Shown here: piece by piece, positions 1-6,421 of the stretch | How positions within the stretch are numbered: the first letter of the stretch is position 1 | Layout: each line of letters starts with the position of its first letter | Assembly: GCA_013696785.1 (NCBI GenBank) | Contig: JACCXW010000304.1 | Coordinates: 1-7,066 of the forward strand | DNA: 7,066 nt | DNA from: Geodermatophilaceae bacterium | GTDB lineage: Bacteria; Actinomycetota; Actinomycetes; Mycobacteriales; Geodermatophilaceae | Direction of reading: 5' to 3' | Made by a program: the position numbers and the translations under genes | Notes under the pieces: generated by a model | The model's database searches: none | Told to the model about the DNA's origin: nothing | What the model saw: only the letters and a program-made list of their open reading frames with translations

Positions 1-33
1 TCCATGCACAAGCCAGCGGAGGCCTTGCCCTGA
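1..33 (+). CDS. 3' end of an unknown upstream gene (partial)
   Basis: Read from base 1, this frame gives SMHKPAEALP and then TGA at 31-33. The stop overlaps the ATG of the next gene as TGATG, an arrangement typical of translationally coupled genes, and that overlap is the only support for calling it coding. The product cannot be identified from ten residues. If it is real, the downstream hydrolase was originally the second or later gene of a + strand operon that enters from the left edge. Confidence 0.35.
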   Translation, partial: SMHKPAEALP

Positions 34-551
34 TGGACGTGACGACGGCGTACCTCGAATTGCACGAAGACGGAGCAGCGACGGCAGCTGCCGATCCGGC
101 GGCACCGTGCCGTCAGGACATCATCCCCCTCGTCCTTGTGCGACCAGTAGGACCCGGTCCGTTTCCGGCCGCGATCGTGCTGCACGGCGGCGGCCAATCC
201 GACGCGGCCTGGCTCGACTACGCGATGGGTCTGGCGGCGCGGGGGGTGATCGTGGCGTTGCCCGACGCCCGGCAGCACGGCCGCTGGCTCGTGATCAATC
301 CTGACCCGGAGGGCTACCTGCCGGTCCTGGAGGTGCTGGCCCTCCTTCTCGGGGGCGTCACGGACGTCCGGCTGGCGACCGATTACGTGTGCGGCACCGA
401 GGAGTGCGACGGGCGGGTCGCCCTGCAGGGGTTCTCACTGGGTGTGGGTGCAGGCAGCCGTCGTCGACTGGCTCGTGGCGAAACTGGAACCAATCGTTGC
501 CTAGCAGCGGCGGACCAGCACGCTAGTCCCGTGGGAGCATCGGTGGCATGA
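33..551 (+). pseudogene. Alpha/beta-hydrolase (dienelactone hydrolase/esterase-like), broken by internal deletion
   Basis: The N-terminal half of a serine alpha/beta-hydrolase is clear: strand and oxyanion region AIVLHGGGQSD (about residues 47-57), ALPDARQHGRW (about 75-85) and the nucleophile elbow GFSLG at 133-137, with Ser135 as nucleophile. GGAGG at 18-22 supports the ATG at 33. After GFSLGVG the frame becomes arginine-rich, unlike a hydrolase, and runs on to a TGA at 549-551. In another frame, bases 445-504 encode WVQAAVVDWLVAKLEPIVA and TAG, which looks like a normal hydrolase C-terminal helix. About 80-100 residues that would carry the acid and histidine of the triad are therefore missing, and the ends are joined out of frame. 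The original stop would be 502-504. The product is probably inactive. An assembly error at the junction is the main alternative. Confidence 0.7.
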
Positions 552-1105
552 GCTTTCTCGGCGGGGGTAAGGGCTTCAACGACCCGGAGCTCGCCGCTGC
601 CAACCGGCGCCAGCGCGAGCACTTCGCCCGGGACATCAACGACCAGCGCACGCTTGCCGCCGGCGGTGAGATCCCCGGTCATCGGAAACGGTCGCCGTGG
701 TTGCTGCTGGCGGCGGTGGCGGCTTTTTTCCTTCTCGCGGCGTTCTTCCGCGGCGGCGGGGAGACCGATCCGGTTGCGATCGAGCGCAGCTGCACGGTAC
801 CGGCCTTGGTCGTCGAGATGAGCACGGTGGTCGGCGGCGACAACATTCGGGTGCGCAGCACCGGCCCGCAGGACGAGCAGTACATCCTCACCATCGACGG
901 CGAGCCGATCCGGGGTCAGGCGGACCAGGAGCCCCCGTACACCAGTACCCCCGAGGGTCCGGCGTACAGCCTGCTTGACTGCGTCAGCCCGTCGTTCCTC
1001 ATTCCGTCGCCCGTGCAGGCCGGCGAGCACAAACTGGAGTTGGTCGCGTACGGCGCCGCCGGGGCAGAGACGGTCGCGACCGTCACCCTCACCGTCACCG
1101 ACTGA
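548..1105 (+). CDS. Single-pass membrane-anchored protein of unknown function
   Basis: This 185-residue protein is of no family I recognise. It has a charged cytoplasmic N-terminus of about 48 residues containing a KGFNDPELAAANRRQREHF stretch, a basic HRKR cluster, one hydrophobic segment at about 51-67 (WLLLAAVAAFFLLAAFF), and an exported C-terminal domain of about 115 residues. Inside-positive charge predicts N-in, C-out. The outer domain has two cysteines (Cys82 and Cys145) that could form a disulfide, and it ends in alternating beta-type sequence (HKLELVAYGAAG, TVATVTLTVTD) suggestive of an Ig-like or similar beta fold. The ATG at 548 is preceded by GGGAG at 533-537 with good spacing. The gene overlaps the broken hydrolase frame by 4 nt and ends 5 nt before the DUF389 gene, so the two intact genes are probably co-transcribed. 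Confidence 0.75.
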   Translation: MSFLGGGKGFNDPELAAANRRQREHFARDINDQRTLAAGGEIPGHRKRSPWLLLAAVAAFFLLAAFFRGGGETDPVAIERSCTVPALVVEMSTVVGGDNIRVRSTGPQDEQYILTIDGEPIRGQADQEPPYTSTPEGPAYSLLDCVSPSFLIPSPVQAGEHKLELVAYGAAGAETVATVTLTVTD

Positions 1106-1110
1106 TTCGG

Positions 1111-2067
1111 GTGCTGCACCTTCGGGTCACCGTGCCGGCCGAGCGCCGCCACGATGTAGTCGAGCTGCTCCGCGAAGACGCGGGCGTCGCGAACCTCGCG
1201 GTCCTCCCCGGTTGCTCGATCAAACCTCCCGGGGACCTCATCCTTGCCGATCTGGCGCGCGAGTCCGCCGATGACGTCATCCGCGCACTGCGCGAGCTGC
1301 AGATCGACGTCGTGGGCACGATTTCGCTCGACGCAGTCGACACCTCGATCAGCCATGCCGCCGAGCGCGCCGAGCACGAGGCGCCGGGGGACCCTTCGGA
1401 CGCGGTCATCTGGGAACAGGTGATCCGTGCTACCGACGCCGATTCGGCCCTGTCGGTGACGTTCATCGCGTTCCTCTCCATCGCCATCGTGCTGGCGGCG
1501 ATCGCGATCGTGCTCGACTCTGCTGTCCTCATCGTCGGGGCGATGGTGCTCGGCCCGGAGTTCGGCGCGATGGCCGCAGTGGCGGTGGGGCTGGTGCACC
1601 GTCGGCTCAGCGTCGCGCGACGAGGGATCGTGGCGTTGACGGTCGGCTTCGCGGCCGCGGTCGGCATCACCACGGTGCTCGCGTTCGCTGCCCGCGCGCT
1701 GGGCTGGATCGACGCGTCCCTGATCGACGCGGCGCGGCCGCAGACCGGCTTCATCATCTCGCCGGACAAATGGTCCCTGATCGTGGCGTTCATCGCCGGC
1801 ATCGCCGGGATCTTGTCCCTGACGGCATCGAGATCCGGGGCTCTGGTCGGGGTGTTCATCTCAGTGACGACGGTGCCGGCGGCGAGCAACGTCGCGCTCG
1901 CGGTGGCACTGGGCGACTCCTCGGAGTTCAGGGGCTCGCTGCTCCAGCTCGGCATCAACATCGGCGCGATCCTGGTCGCCGGGGTGCTCACCCTGCTCGT
2001 GCAGCGGACGTTGTGGCGACGGGTGCCGCACGCAGCCCCACGCCCGGCCGGTCGGCACCACCCCTGA
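1111..2067 (+). CDS. DUF389 family multi-pass membrane protein
   Basis: This 318-residue protein has the two-part architecture of the DUF389 family (Pfam PF04087; function unknown). A soluble N-terminal domain (about 1-95) opens with MLHLRVTVPAERRHDVVELL and resembles a small ferredoxin-like fold. Six hydrophobic segments follow, at about 115-135, 137-162, 172-195, 222-240, 244-268 and 276-298. Family hallmarks are the second-helix motif LIVGAMVLGPEFG and the later SVTTVPAASNVALA. The basic tail (RRVPHAAPRPAGRHHP) probably lies in the cytoplasm. The start is GTG at 1111, only 5 nt after the previous stop and without a clear Shine-Dalgarno sequence, so translation probably depends on coupling to the upstream gene. 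The family assignment is confident; no substrate or activity can be inferred. Confidence 0.9.
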   Translation: MLHLRVTVPAERRHDVVELLREDAGVANLAVLPGCSIKPPGDLILADLARESADDVIRALRELQIDVVGTISLDAVDTSISHAAERAEHEAPGDPSDAVIWEQVIRATDADSALSVTFIAFLSIAIVLAAIAIVLDSAVLIVGAMVLGPEFGAMAAVAVGLVHRRLSVARRGIVALTVGFAAAVGITTVLAFAARALGWIDASLIDAARPQTGFIISPDKWSLIVAFIAGIAGILSLTASRSGALVGVFISVTTVPAASNVALAVALGDSSEFRGSLLQLGINIGAILVAGVLTLLVQRTLWRRVPHAAPRPAGRHHP

Positions 2068-2080
2068 CCGGCTGCCGCAC

Positions 2081-2109
2081 CGGCGTTGCGGTCGTCGAAC
2101 TGAACGCCG
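2081..2109. terminator. Candidate bidirectional terminator between convergent genes
   Basis: CGGCGTT at 2081-2087 and AACGCCG at 2103-2109 form a perfect 7-bp inverted repeat around a 15-nt loop. It lies in the 69-nt gap between the DUF389 gene (ending 2067) and the SDR gene (ending 2137 on the other strand). There is no T-run on either side, so this is at best a weak, U-less hairpin of the kind proposed for actinobacteria. Position is the main support. Confidence 0.3.
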
Positions 2110-2116
2110 TACCGGC

Positions 2117-2132
2117 CGGACGCACGGACGCA
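2117..2132. repeat. Tandem 8-nt repeat, two copies
   Basis: CGGACGCA occurs twice back to back (2117-2124 and 2125-2132) in the convergent intergenic gap, just beyond the SDR stop codon. It is short and may be chance in DNA this G+C-rich. Confidence 0.6.
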
Positions 2133-2136
2133 AGCC

Positions 2137-2901
2137 TCAAAAGGCGACGCGGGTCAGGAAGCCGCCGTCCACGACCAGATTGGTGCCCACGCAGAAAGAC
2201 GCGACCGGCGAAGCGAGGAACGCCACCGCTGCCGCCACCTCCTCCGGCCGGCCCAAGCGACCGACTGGGATGCGGGCCCGGATCGACTGGTAGAAGTCGG
2301 GCTTGTCGTCGCGCCGCCGCTCCCAGGAGCCACCAGGAAACTCGATCGGCCCAGGGGACACGACGTTGACGCGCACGCCGCGTGGGGCCAGCGATCGGCC
2401 CAGTCCGGCGGCATGGTGGATGAGTGCCGCCTTGATCGCCCCGTAGGAGCCGGGTCCGGACGGCGGCGCGGTGTCCGACGCAGACGTGGTCGCTACCGCT
2501 ACCAGGGCACCCTTGGATCGCGTCAGCGCATCCGTGGCAGCCTCGGCCAGCCGGACGAAGGCCAGCAGATCGGTCTGGAAGCTGGTCGCCCATTGCTCGG
2601 GGCCGCTCAGCCCGCCGCCGGCAGAGGCGTTGGACACGACCACGTCCAGGCCTCCGAGCGCGTCGGTGGCGCTGTGCACGAAGGCGGCGAGCGCGTCGCC
2701 GTCAGCAACGTCGACCACCTCGTCGTGGACCGTCACGCCTCCGGCTCGCAGCTCCCCCGCCGCCCGGCGCAGCGCATCCTCCCCCCGTGCGCAGATCGCA
2801 AGCGCACAACCTTCATCCGCGAACGTCGCGGCGATGGCGCGCCCGATTCCCCGCGACGCTCCCGTGACGAGTACCCGTTTTCCCGACAGCCTGAGGTCCA
2901 C
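2137..2901 (-). CDS. Short-chain dehydrogenase/reductase (SDR), classical type
   Basis: This 254-residue Rossmann oxidoreductase has classical SDR length. It has the cofactor motif TGASRGIG (13-20), Arg39 in ICARGED after the second strand (suggesting NADP(H) preference), DVVDVAD (about 61-67 region) and VVSNAS (88-93, in place of NNAG). The catalytic residues are Ser140 with YGAIK (Tyr153, Lys157), and VNVVSPGPIEF and a C-terminal VVDGGF follow. The position that usually holds the tetrad Asn appears to be Asp111 (FQTDLLAF). I chose GTG at 2901 because AGAAGG lies 6 nt upstream (2908-2913); the GTG at 2916 would add five residues and swallow that site. It follows the FAD oxidoreductase by 27 nt and is the last gene of the - strand operon. 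The substrate is unknown. Confidence 0.9.
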   Translation of the reverse strand: MDLRLSGKRVLVTGASRGIGRAIAATFADEGCALAICARGEDALRRAAGELRAGGVTVHDEVVDVADGDALAAFVHSATDALGGLDVVVSNASAGGGLSGPEQWATSFQTDLLAFVRLAEAATDALTRSKGALVAVATTSASDTAPPSGPGSYGAIKAALIHHAAGLGRSLAPRGVRVNVVSPGPIEFPGGSWERRRDDKPDFYQSIRARIPVGRLGRPEEVAAAVAFLASPVASFCVGTNLVVDGGFLTRVAF

Positions 2902-2928
2902 GCTGCACCTTCTCACGGCCGACAGAGA

Positions 2929-4470
2929 TCACAACCGTTTCCCGAGCAGCGCGGCGGCTGCGGCCTTGCCGGGGATGCCCGAGATCCCGCCGGTAGGCGC
3001 GGTCCCGCCACCGGAGATGAAGAGTCCGTCGATCGGCGTGCGGTGGCGTGAGAGGCGCCTCGTCGGCCGCAGGAACGCAAGCTGGTCAAGGGAGATGTCC
3101 AGCACCATCGGGTGGGCGCCGGGCCAGTCGAGCTGCTCGGCCATGAGCTGCGGCGTCCGGATGGACATGCCTACGATCGTGTCGCGGAAGCCGGGGCCGT
3201 GTCGTTCCATGGAGTCGATCATCCGTTGTGCGAACGGCTCGGCGTTGCTCTCCCAGCCACCGTCCACTGCGGACGGCGCGCAGGGGCACGCGAGATACAC
3301 CGTGTGGTGGCCAGGCGGAGCCAGGGTGTTGTCCAGCGCCGATGTCGAAAAGGCGTACGTCGGCACTGGGTCAGGAAGGCGCTCAGCCTCGGCACTGCGG
3401 AAGCCCCGGGCGAGTTCATCCAGACCGTCCACATGGGACTGCAACCCGTTCCAGTCTCCGGGCTTGGCATTGCGGTATGGCGGCAGTTCCGTCGTGGCCA
3501 GATGAACGACCATCTGTACGGCGTTCCCGCGGTGAGCGGCTTCGAGTTCTGCAGCGACCGGGCCGGTGAGCGGCGGGTCGCAGAGGTCGAGCAGCGCGGT
3601 CCTCGGATCGATCGAGGCCACCACGCGATCGGTCTTCCAGATCTGTCCACTGTGGACTCTGACGGCGCGCACTCGACCCGCGGCGGTGTCGATCGAGACG
3701 ACCTTCTGTCCGGTGTGGACGGTGCCGCCGTAGGACTCCAGTCTTGTGACGAGTGCATCGGTCAGTGCCTGCGATCCGCCTTTCGCATGCCACTGGCCGA
3801 ACCGGTGGTACGCCGCCTGCCACAACGCGTAGAACGACCCGCCGACGACGTCAGGGCCGGCGGAGGAGTGCGCCGCGAACGCGCCGATCGGCGCCCGGGT
3901 GAGATCGCTGCCCAGGTGGGTTCGCAGAAGTCCGCCGTACGGTGCGATCAGTCCGTGGACGAGCCCGGACGGCCCGCCGAACCGTCGCACGGCGGTATTC
4001 AGGCGAGCGATCCTCCCGACAGCGGTCCTGACCGCATCAGCCGCCGAGGATGCGGCGGACATCCCGGCCACCGCGACATCGACGAGCGGCAAAGCCATGT
4101 CCATGAGATCGGCGTACCGGCGCGCCTCGGTGGGATCGAGCTCGGCGATGCTGGCGACGGTGCGCTCGATGCTGCGGTGGAAGCGGACGACCCGGCCGTC
4201 GGCGAAGAAGCCGGCCGCAAACGGCTCCATCTCCTGGTAGACCAGGCCGGCTTCGGCCAGCCGCAGTTCGGCCGGGATCGTCGTCATGTTGATCAGGTTG
4301 TGCGCGACGGAGTGGGTGTCGAACTTGAAGCCGGGGACGGTCTCCTCGGTGCGCGACCCGCCGCCCGGGGCGTCGGACTGCTCCAGGACCGTGACCTCAC
4401 AGCCTTCGCGGGCCAGGTAGCAGGCCGCGACCAGCCCGTTGTGGCCCGCGCCGACAACGACGACCTTCAC
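2929..4470 (-). CDS. FAD-dependent oxidoreductase, phytoene dehydrogenase-like (COG1233)
   Basis: This 513-residue flavoprotein starts at once with the ADP-binding beta-alpha-beta unit: VKVVVVGAGHNGL (GxGxxG at 7-12) ending in the ribose-binding Glu30 of VTVLE, then APGGGSRTEE (about 34-43). The C-terminus carries the second FAD motif, ISGGGTAPTGGISGIPG (about 486-502). Both ends and the length fit the phytoene desaturase/PYROXD2-like group, whose members catalyse varied, mostly unknown desaturations or oxidations. No carotenoid genes are adjacent, so a carotenoid role should not be assumed. GTG at 4470, 10 nt after the dcd stop, places the dinucleotide motif at the N-terminus, as is usual. 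An ATG at 4560 with GGAG nearby would overlap dcd by 80 nt and add an arginine/proline-rich leader that looks like an out-of-frame reading of dcd. The Shine-Dalgarno for the GTG is poor, suggesting coupling. Confidence 0.88.
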   Translation of the reverse strand: MKVVVVGAGHNGLVAACYLAREGCEVTVLEQSDAPGGGSRTEETVPGFKFDTHSVAHNLINMTTIPAELRLAEAGLVYQEMEPFAAGFFADGRVVRFHRSIERTVASIAELDPTEARRYADLMDMALPLVDVAVAGMSAASSAADAVRTAVGRIARLNTAVRRFGGPSGLVHGLIAPYGGLLRTHLGSDLTRAPIGAFAAHSSAGPDVVGGSFYALWQAAYHRFGQWHAKGGSQALTDALVTRLESYGGTVHTGQKVVSIDTAAGRVRAVRVHSGQIWKTDRVVASIDPRTALLDLCDPPLTGPVAAELEAAHRGNAVQMVVHLATTELPPYRNAKPGDWNGLQSHVDGLDELARGFRSAEAERLPDPVPTYAFSTSALDNTLAPPGHHTVYLACPCAPSAVDGGWESNAEPFAQRMIDSMERHGPGFRDTIVGMSIRTPQLMAEQLDWPGAHPMVLDISLDQLAFLRPTRRLSRHRTPIDGLFISGGGTAPTGGISGIPGKAAAAALLGKRL

Positions 4471-4480
4471 CGCCGGGACG

Positions 4481-5059
4481 TCAACGGGTCGGCGAGCGGG
4501 TGAAGTTGCGGTGCGAGCGGGATGGCGTGGGACCGCGCTGTCCCTGGTAGCGCGAGCCATAGATCTCCGAGCCGTAGGGGTACTCCGCCGGGCTGGACAG
4601 CCGGAACAAGCACAGCTGCCCGATCTTCATGCCCGGCCAGAGCATGATCGGCAGGTTGGCGACGTTGGACAGTTCGAGCGTGATGTGACCACTGAACCCT
4701 GGGTCGATGAAACCGGCGGTGGAATGGGTCAGCAACCCGAGCCGGCCGAGGCTGGACTTGCCTTCCAGCCGGCCGGCGAGATCGTCGGGAAGCGACACGA
4801 CCTCCAGCGTCGAGCCGAGCACGAACTCGCCGGGATGCAGGACGAACGCCTCGTCTCCGTCGGGCTCGACGAGCGTGGTCAGCTCGTCCTGCTGCTCGGC
4901 CGGGTCGATGTGGGTGTAACGGGAGTTGTTGAAGACCCGGAAGAAGCGGTCCAGGCGTACGTCGATGCTCGACGGCTGCACCAGCCCGGCGTCGTAGGGC
5001 TCGAGTGCGAGGCGGCCGGCGTCGACCTCCGCGCGAAGATCCCGGTCGGAGAGCAGCAT
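4481..5059 (-). CDS. dcd: dCTP deaminase, probably bifunctional dCTP deaminase/dUTPase type
   Basis: The 192-residue product is a clear Dcd, which deaminates dCTP to dUTP to supply dUMP for thymidylate synthesis. The homotrimeric dUTPase-like fold is marked by MLLSDRDLRAE (1-11), VQPSSIDVRLD (27-37), HPGEFVLGSTLE (75-86), GKSSLGRLG (100-108), STAGFIDPGFSGH (113-125) and ITLELSN with the likely catalytic Glu129. The C-terminal YQGQRGPTPSR (171-181) is the segment that closes over the active site. From memory it is very close to M. tuberculosis Dcd, which also hydrolyses dUTP to dUMP, so the same double activity is inferred. ATG at 5059 has AGGG 8 nt upstream (5068-5071); this overlaps the TAG of the preceding gene (5070-5072), implying translational coupling. 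Confidence 0.97.
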   Translation of the reverse strand: MLLSDRDLRAEVDAGRLALEPYDAGLVQPSSIDVRLDRFFRVFNNSRYTHIDPAEQQDELTTLVEPDGDEAFVLHPGEFVLGSTLEVVSLPDDLAGRLEGKSSLGRLGLLTHSTAGFIDPGFSGHITLELSNVANLPIMLWPGMKIGQLCLFRLSSPAEYPYGSEIYGSRYQGQRGPTPSRSHRNFTRSPTR

Positions 5060-5069
5060 GCGTGGAACC

Positions 5070-6221
5070 CTAGCCAGGGAGCGTCACGATCTCCGCCGGT
5101 ACGGCGTCCCACCACCTGGTGTAGCGGCGGTAGACGCCCGGCTCGCGCGGTGCGATGAGCGCGGTAAGTGCGGTGGCCTCGGCGGCCAGTTCGTCCCAGG
5201 CCTGCTCCGGCAGCGGCCGGAAAGCCTTGACCTGGATCGCGCCGTCCGCGGGCAGCCAGACCCCAGCCACCGACCCGTCGACCAAGACCGTCGGAAGCAC
5301 GTCGCCGTTCTGCCGGATGACCTGCGTGCGAACGTCGGCGGGGATGATCCGGCTGCGACCGGCGTAGGCCAGCAGAACGCTGTCCCACATGGGCAGGAAC
5401 CGCGCCGGCGCAGGTGTCTCCCCGGCTGGGATCACACCGTCGGGTACGTCGAACAACTCTTGCCCGCTGGTGTTCTCGAAGATGCGCAGTTCGGGCCGCA
5501 GCCGCTCGAAGGCCGCTCGCATCGGCGCGCGAGCGTGCTTGGTGAACTGTGCGATATCAGCGAGGGTGGCCGGCCCGAACGCGGCGAGATAGCTGAGAAC
5601 GACGCACTCAAGAGCCTTGTCTGTGTTGAGCCCGAACGGGGCGGTTGATGGTGCGACGTAAGACGGGCGGCGGGAGTACATCCACGGCTCGTCGTCCGGG
5701 GCGCGAAGGACCGGCGCGAATGGGCGGACCGCCCACCACCAACCCTGATCGACAAAAGCTCCCGCCAGGCCCTCCAGATGCGCCCTCATCTCGGCATTGG
5801 AGCGCGGCTCGGCGGTGGCGAAGGCGACGGCGCTTGCTACGAGGTGATCGACCTGCTCACGAGGTACGGCACCGGCCGGGAACCGTGGCATCCCGGTCCG
5901 GGCGCGGCGGATGTAGTCGGCGTGAGCTGCCCAGAAGGCGGGATAGTCCTCGGCCGTCAGCAGGTGCAGGGTCACTCGCATCGCCGTGGTCTTCACGATC
6001 TCGCCCGTCCGGATGGCCTCGTCCAGCAAGCGTGGGTCGAAGTCGGCGAGCCGGGTCCAGAGCGCGAGGTACGGCGAGGCAGGCTCCTGCGCCTGCAGCG
6101 CGCACAGACGGCTTACTGCGGTGACGGGGTCGAGCTTCGCTCGGTGCAGCAACAGCTGGCGGGCGAGGGTGGCCCTGTTGAGTTGCTCGTCGCTGACCGT
6201 TTCAGTCACCGGTGCAGCCAA
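5070..6221 (-). CDS. Winged-helix HTH_42 protein, AlkZ-like candidate DNA glycosylase
   Basis: This 383-residue protein belongs to the winged-helix DNA-binding HTH_42 superfamily (Pfam PF06224), which includes the DNA glycosylases AlkZ (Streptomyces) and YcaQ/AlkX (E. coli). Visible marks are LCALQAQEPASPYLALWTRL (39-58) with Gln43-x-Gln45 matching the AlkZ-type QxQ catalytic motif (YcaQ has QxD), TLHLLTAEDYPAFW (84-97), and the C-terminal RRYTRWWDA (365-373). A central winged-helix-like segment (about 205-245) contains ATLADIAQFTKH. Known family members excise bulky alkylated bases and interstrand crosslinks; activity here is inferred from the motif only. The start is TTG at 6221 with TGAGG about 11 nt upstream; GTG at 6209 is the alternative. 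It is the first gene of the - strand operon, 10 nt before dcd, so promoter control of the operon should lie in 6222-6333. Confidence 0.85.
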   Translation of the reverse strand: MAAPVTETVSDEQLNRATLARQLLLHRAKLDPVTAVSRLCALQAQEPASPYLALWTRLADFDPRLLDEAIRTGEIVKTTAMRVTLHLLTAEDYPAFWAAHADYIRRARTGMPRFPAGAVPREQVDHLVASAVAFATAEPRSNAEMRAHLEGLAGAFVDQGWWWAVRPFAPVLRAPDDEPWMYSRRPSYVAPSTAPFGLNTDKALECVVLSYLAAFGPATLADIAQFTKHARAPMRAAFERLRPELRIFENTSGQELFDVPDGVIPAGETPAPARFLPMWDSVLLAYAGRSRIIPADVRTQVIRQNGDVLPTVLVDGSVAGVWLPADGAIQVKAFRPLPEQAWDELAAEATALTALIAPREPGVYRRYTRWWDAVPAEIVTLPG

Positions 6222-6258
6222 CCAGAGCGTTGCCTCATTTGATGCGGGCCGCGGGGTG

Positions 6259-6283
6259 GATGCCTCGGAGTCGATGCCTCGGA
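6259..6283. repeat. Tandem direct repeat, 11-nt copies at 14-nt period
   Basis: GATGCCTCGGA occurs at 6259-6269 and again at 6273-6283, separated by GTC. It lies in the 112-nt region between the divergent winged-helix gene and the tRNA, where promoters of both must lie, so it could bind a regulator. A local duplication without function is equally possible. Confidence 0.6.
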
Positions 6284-6299
6284 CAGCGCGGGAGGGCGG

Positions 6300-6305
6300 T
6301 ATCGT
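6300..6305 (+). promoter_or_regulatory. Possible -10 element for the tRNA-Gly gene
   Basis: TATCGT fits the TANNNT pattern of actinobacterial -10 boxes and sits 29 nt before the mature tRNA 5' end, which would give a short leader. No convincing TTGAC-type -35 box is found at the normal distance upstream, so this is weak. Confidence 0.2.
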
Positions 6306-6312
6306 GGCTGCG

Positions 6313-6331
6313 GCGGTCGCTCAGCGACCGC
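6313..6331. other. 8-bp hairpin directly before the tRNA
   Basis: GCGGTCGC (6313-6320) and GCGACCGC (6324-6331) are perfect inverted repeats around a 3-nt loop TCA, ending two bases before the first base of the tRNA. In a transcript this would be a stable stem in the 5' leader beside the RNase P cleavage site. As DNA it could be an operator in the divergent promoter region. Confidence 0.55.
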
Positions 6332-6333
6332 TT

Positions 6334-6407
6334 GCGGGTGTAGTTCAATGGTAGAACATCAGCTTCCCAAGCTGACAGTGCGAGTTCGATTCTCGTCACC
6401 CGCTCCA
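6334..6407 (+). tRNA. tRNA-Gly, anticodon CCC, with encoded CCA
   Basis: The full cloverleaf can be folded by eye. Acceptor arms GCGGGTG (6334-6340) and CACCCGC (6397-6403) pair perfectly. The D arm is GTTC/GAAC (6343-6346 with 6354-6357), and the anticodon stem is TCAGC/GCTGA (6359-6363 with 6371-6375) around loop TTCCCAA, with anticodon CCC at 6366-6368. The T arm is GCGAG/CTCGT around TTCGATT (6380-6396, one G-T pair). The discriminator is T6404 and CCA is encoded at 6405-6407. It reads GGG glycine codons. The gene is divergent from the winged-helix/dcd operon, and repeats and a decayed transposase lie on its 3' side. Confidence 0.97.
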
Positions 6408-6421
6408 GGTAAAACAGCAGG

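Noticed and set aside
383..1030. 215-codon - strand open frame
   Set aside because: It overlaps the hydrolase and membrane-protein genes on the other strand and is Arg/Ala-rich without motifs.
1095..1991. 298-codon - strand open frame
   Set aside because: It is antisense to the well-supported DUF389 gene and its composition is Ser/Ala/Thr/Arg-rich with no motifs.
2471..3505. 344-codon + strand open frame
   Set aside because: It is opposite the SDR and FAD oxidoreductase genes, low-complexity Ser/Pro/Arg-rich, with no domain.
2929..4470. Assignment as a carotenoid-pathway phytoene desaturase (crtI)
   Set aside because: Only general COG1233 features are visible and no crtB, crtE or other carotenoid gene is nearby.
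3112..4503. 463-codon + strand open frame
   Set aside because: It lies wholly opposite the FAD oxidoreductase, has no family motifs, and is the usual antisense shadow in G+C-rich DNA.
4471..4560. N-terminal extension of the FAD oxidoreductase from ATG at 4560
   Set aside because: It would overlap dcd by 80 nt, and the extra 30 residues are an Arg/Pro/Ala-rich out-of-frame reading of the dcd end. The dinucleotide-binding motif normally begins at the N-terminus, as it does from GTG 4470.
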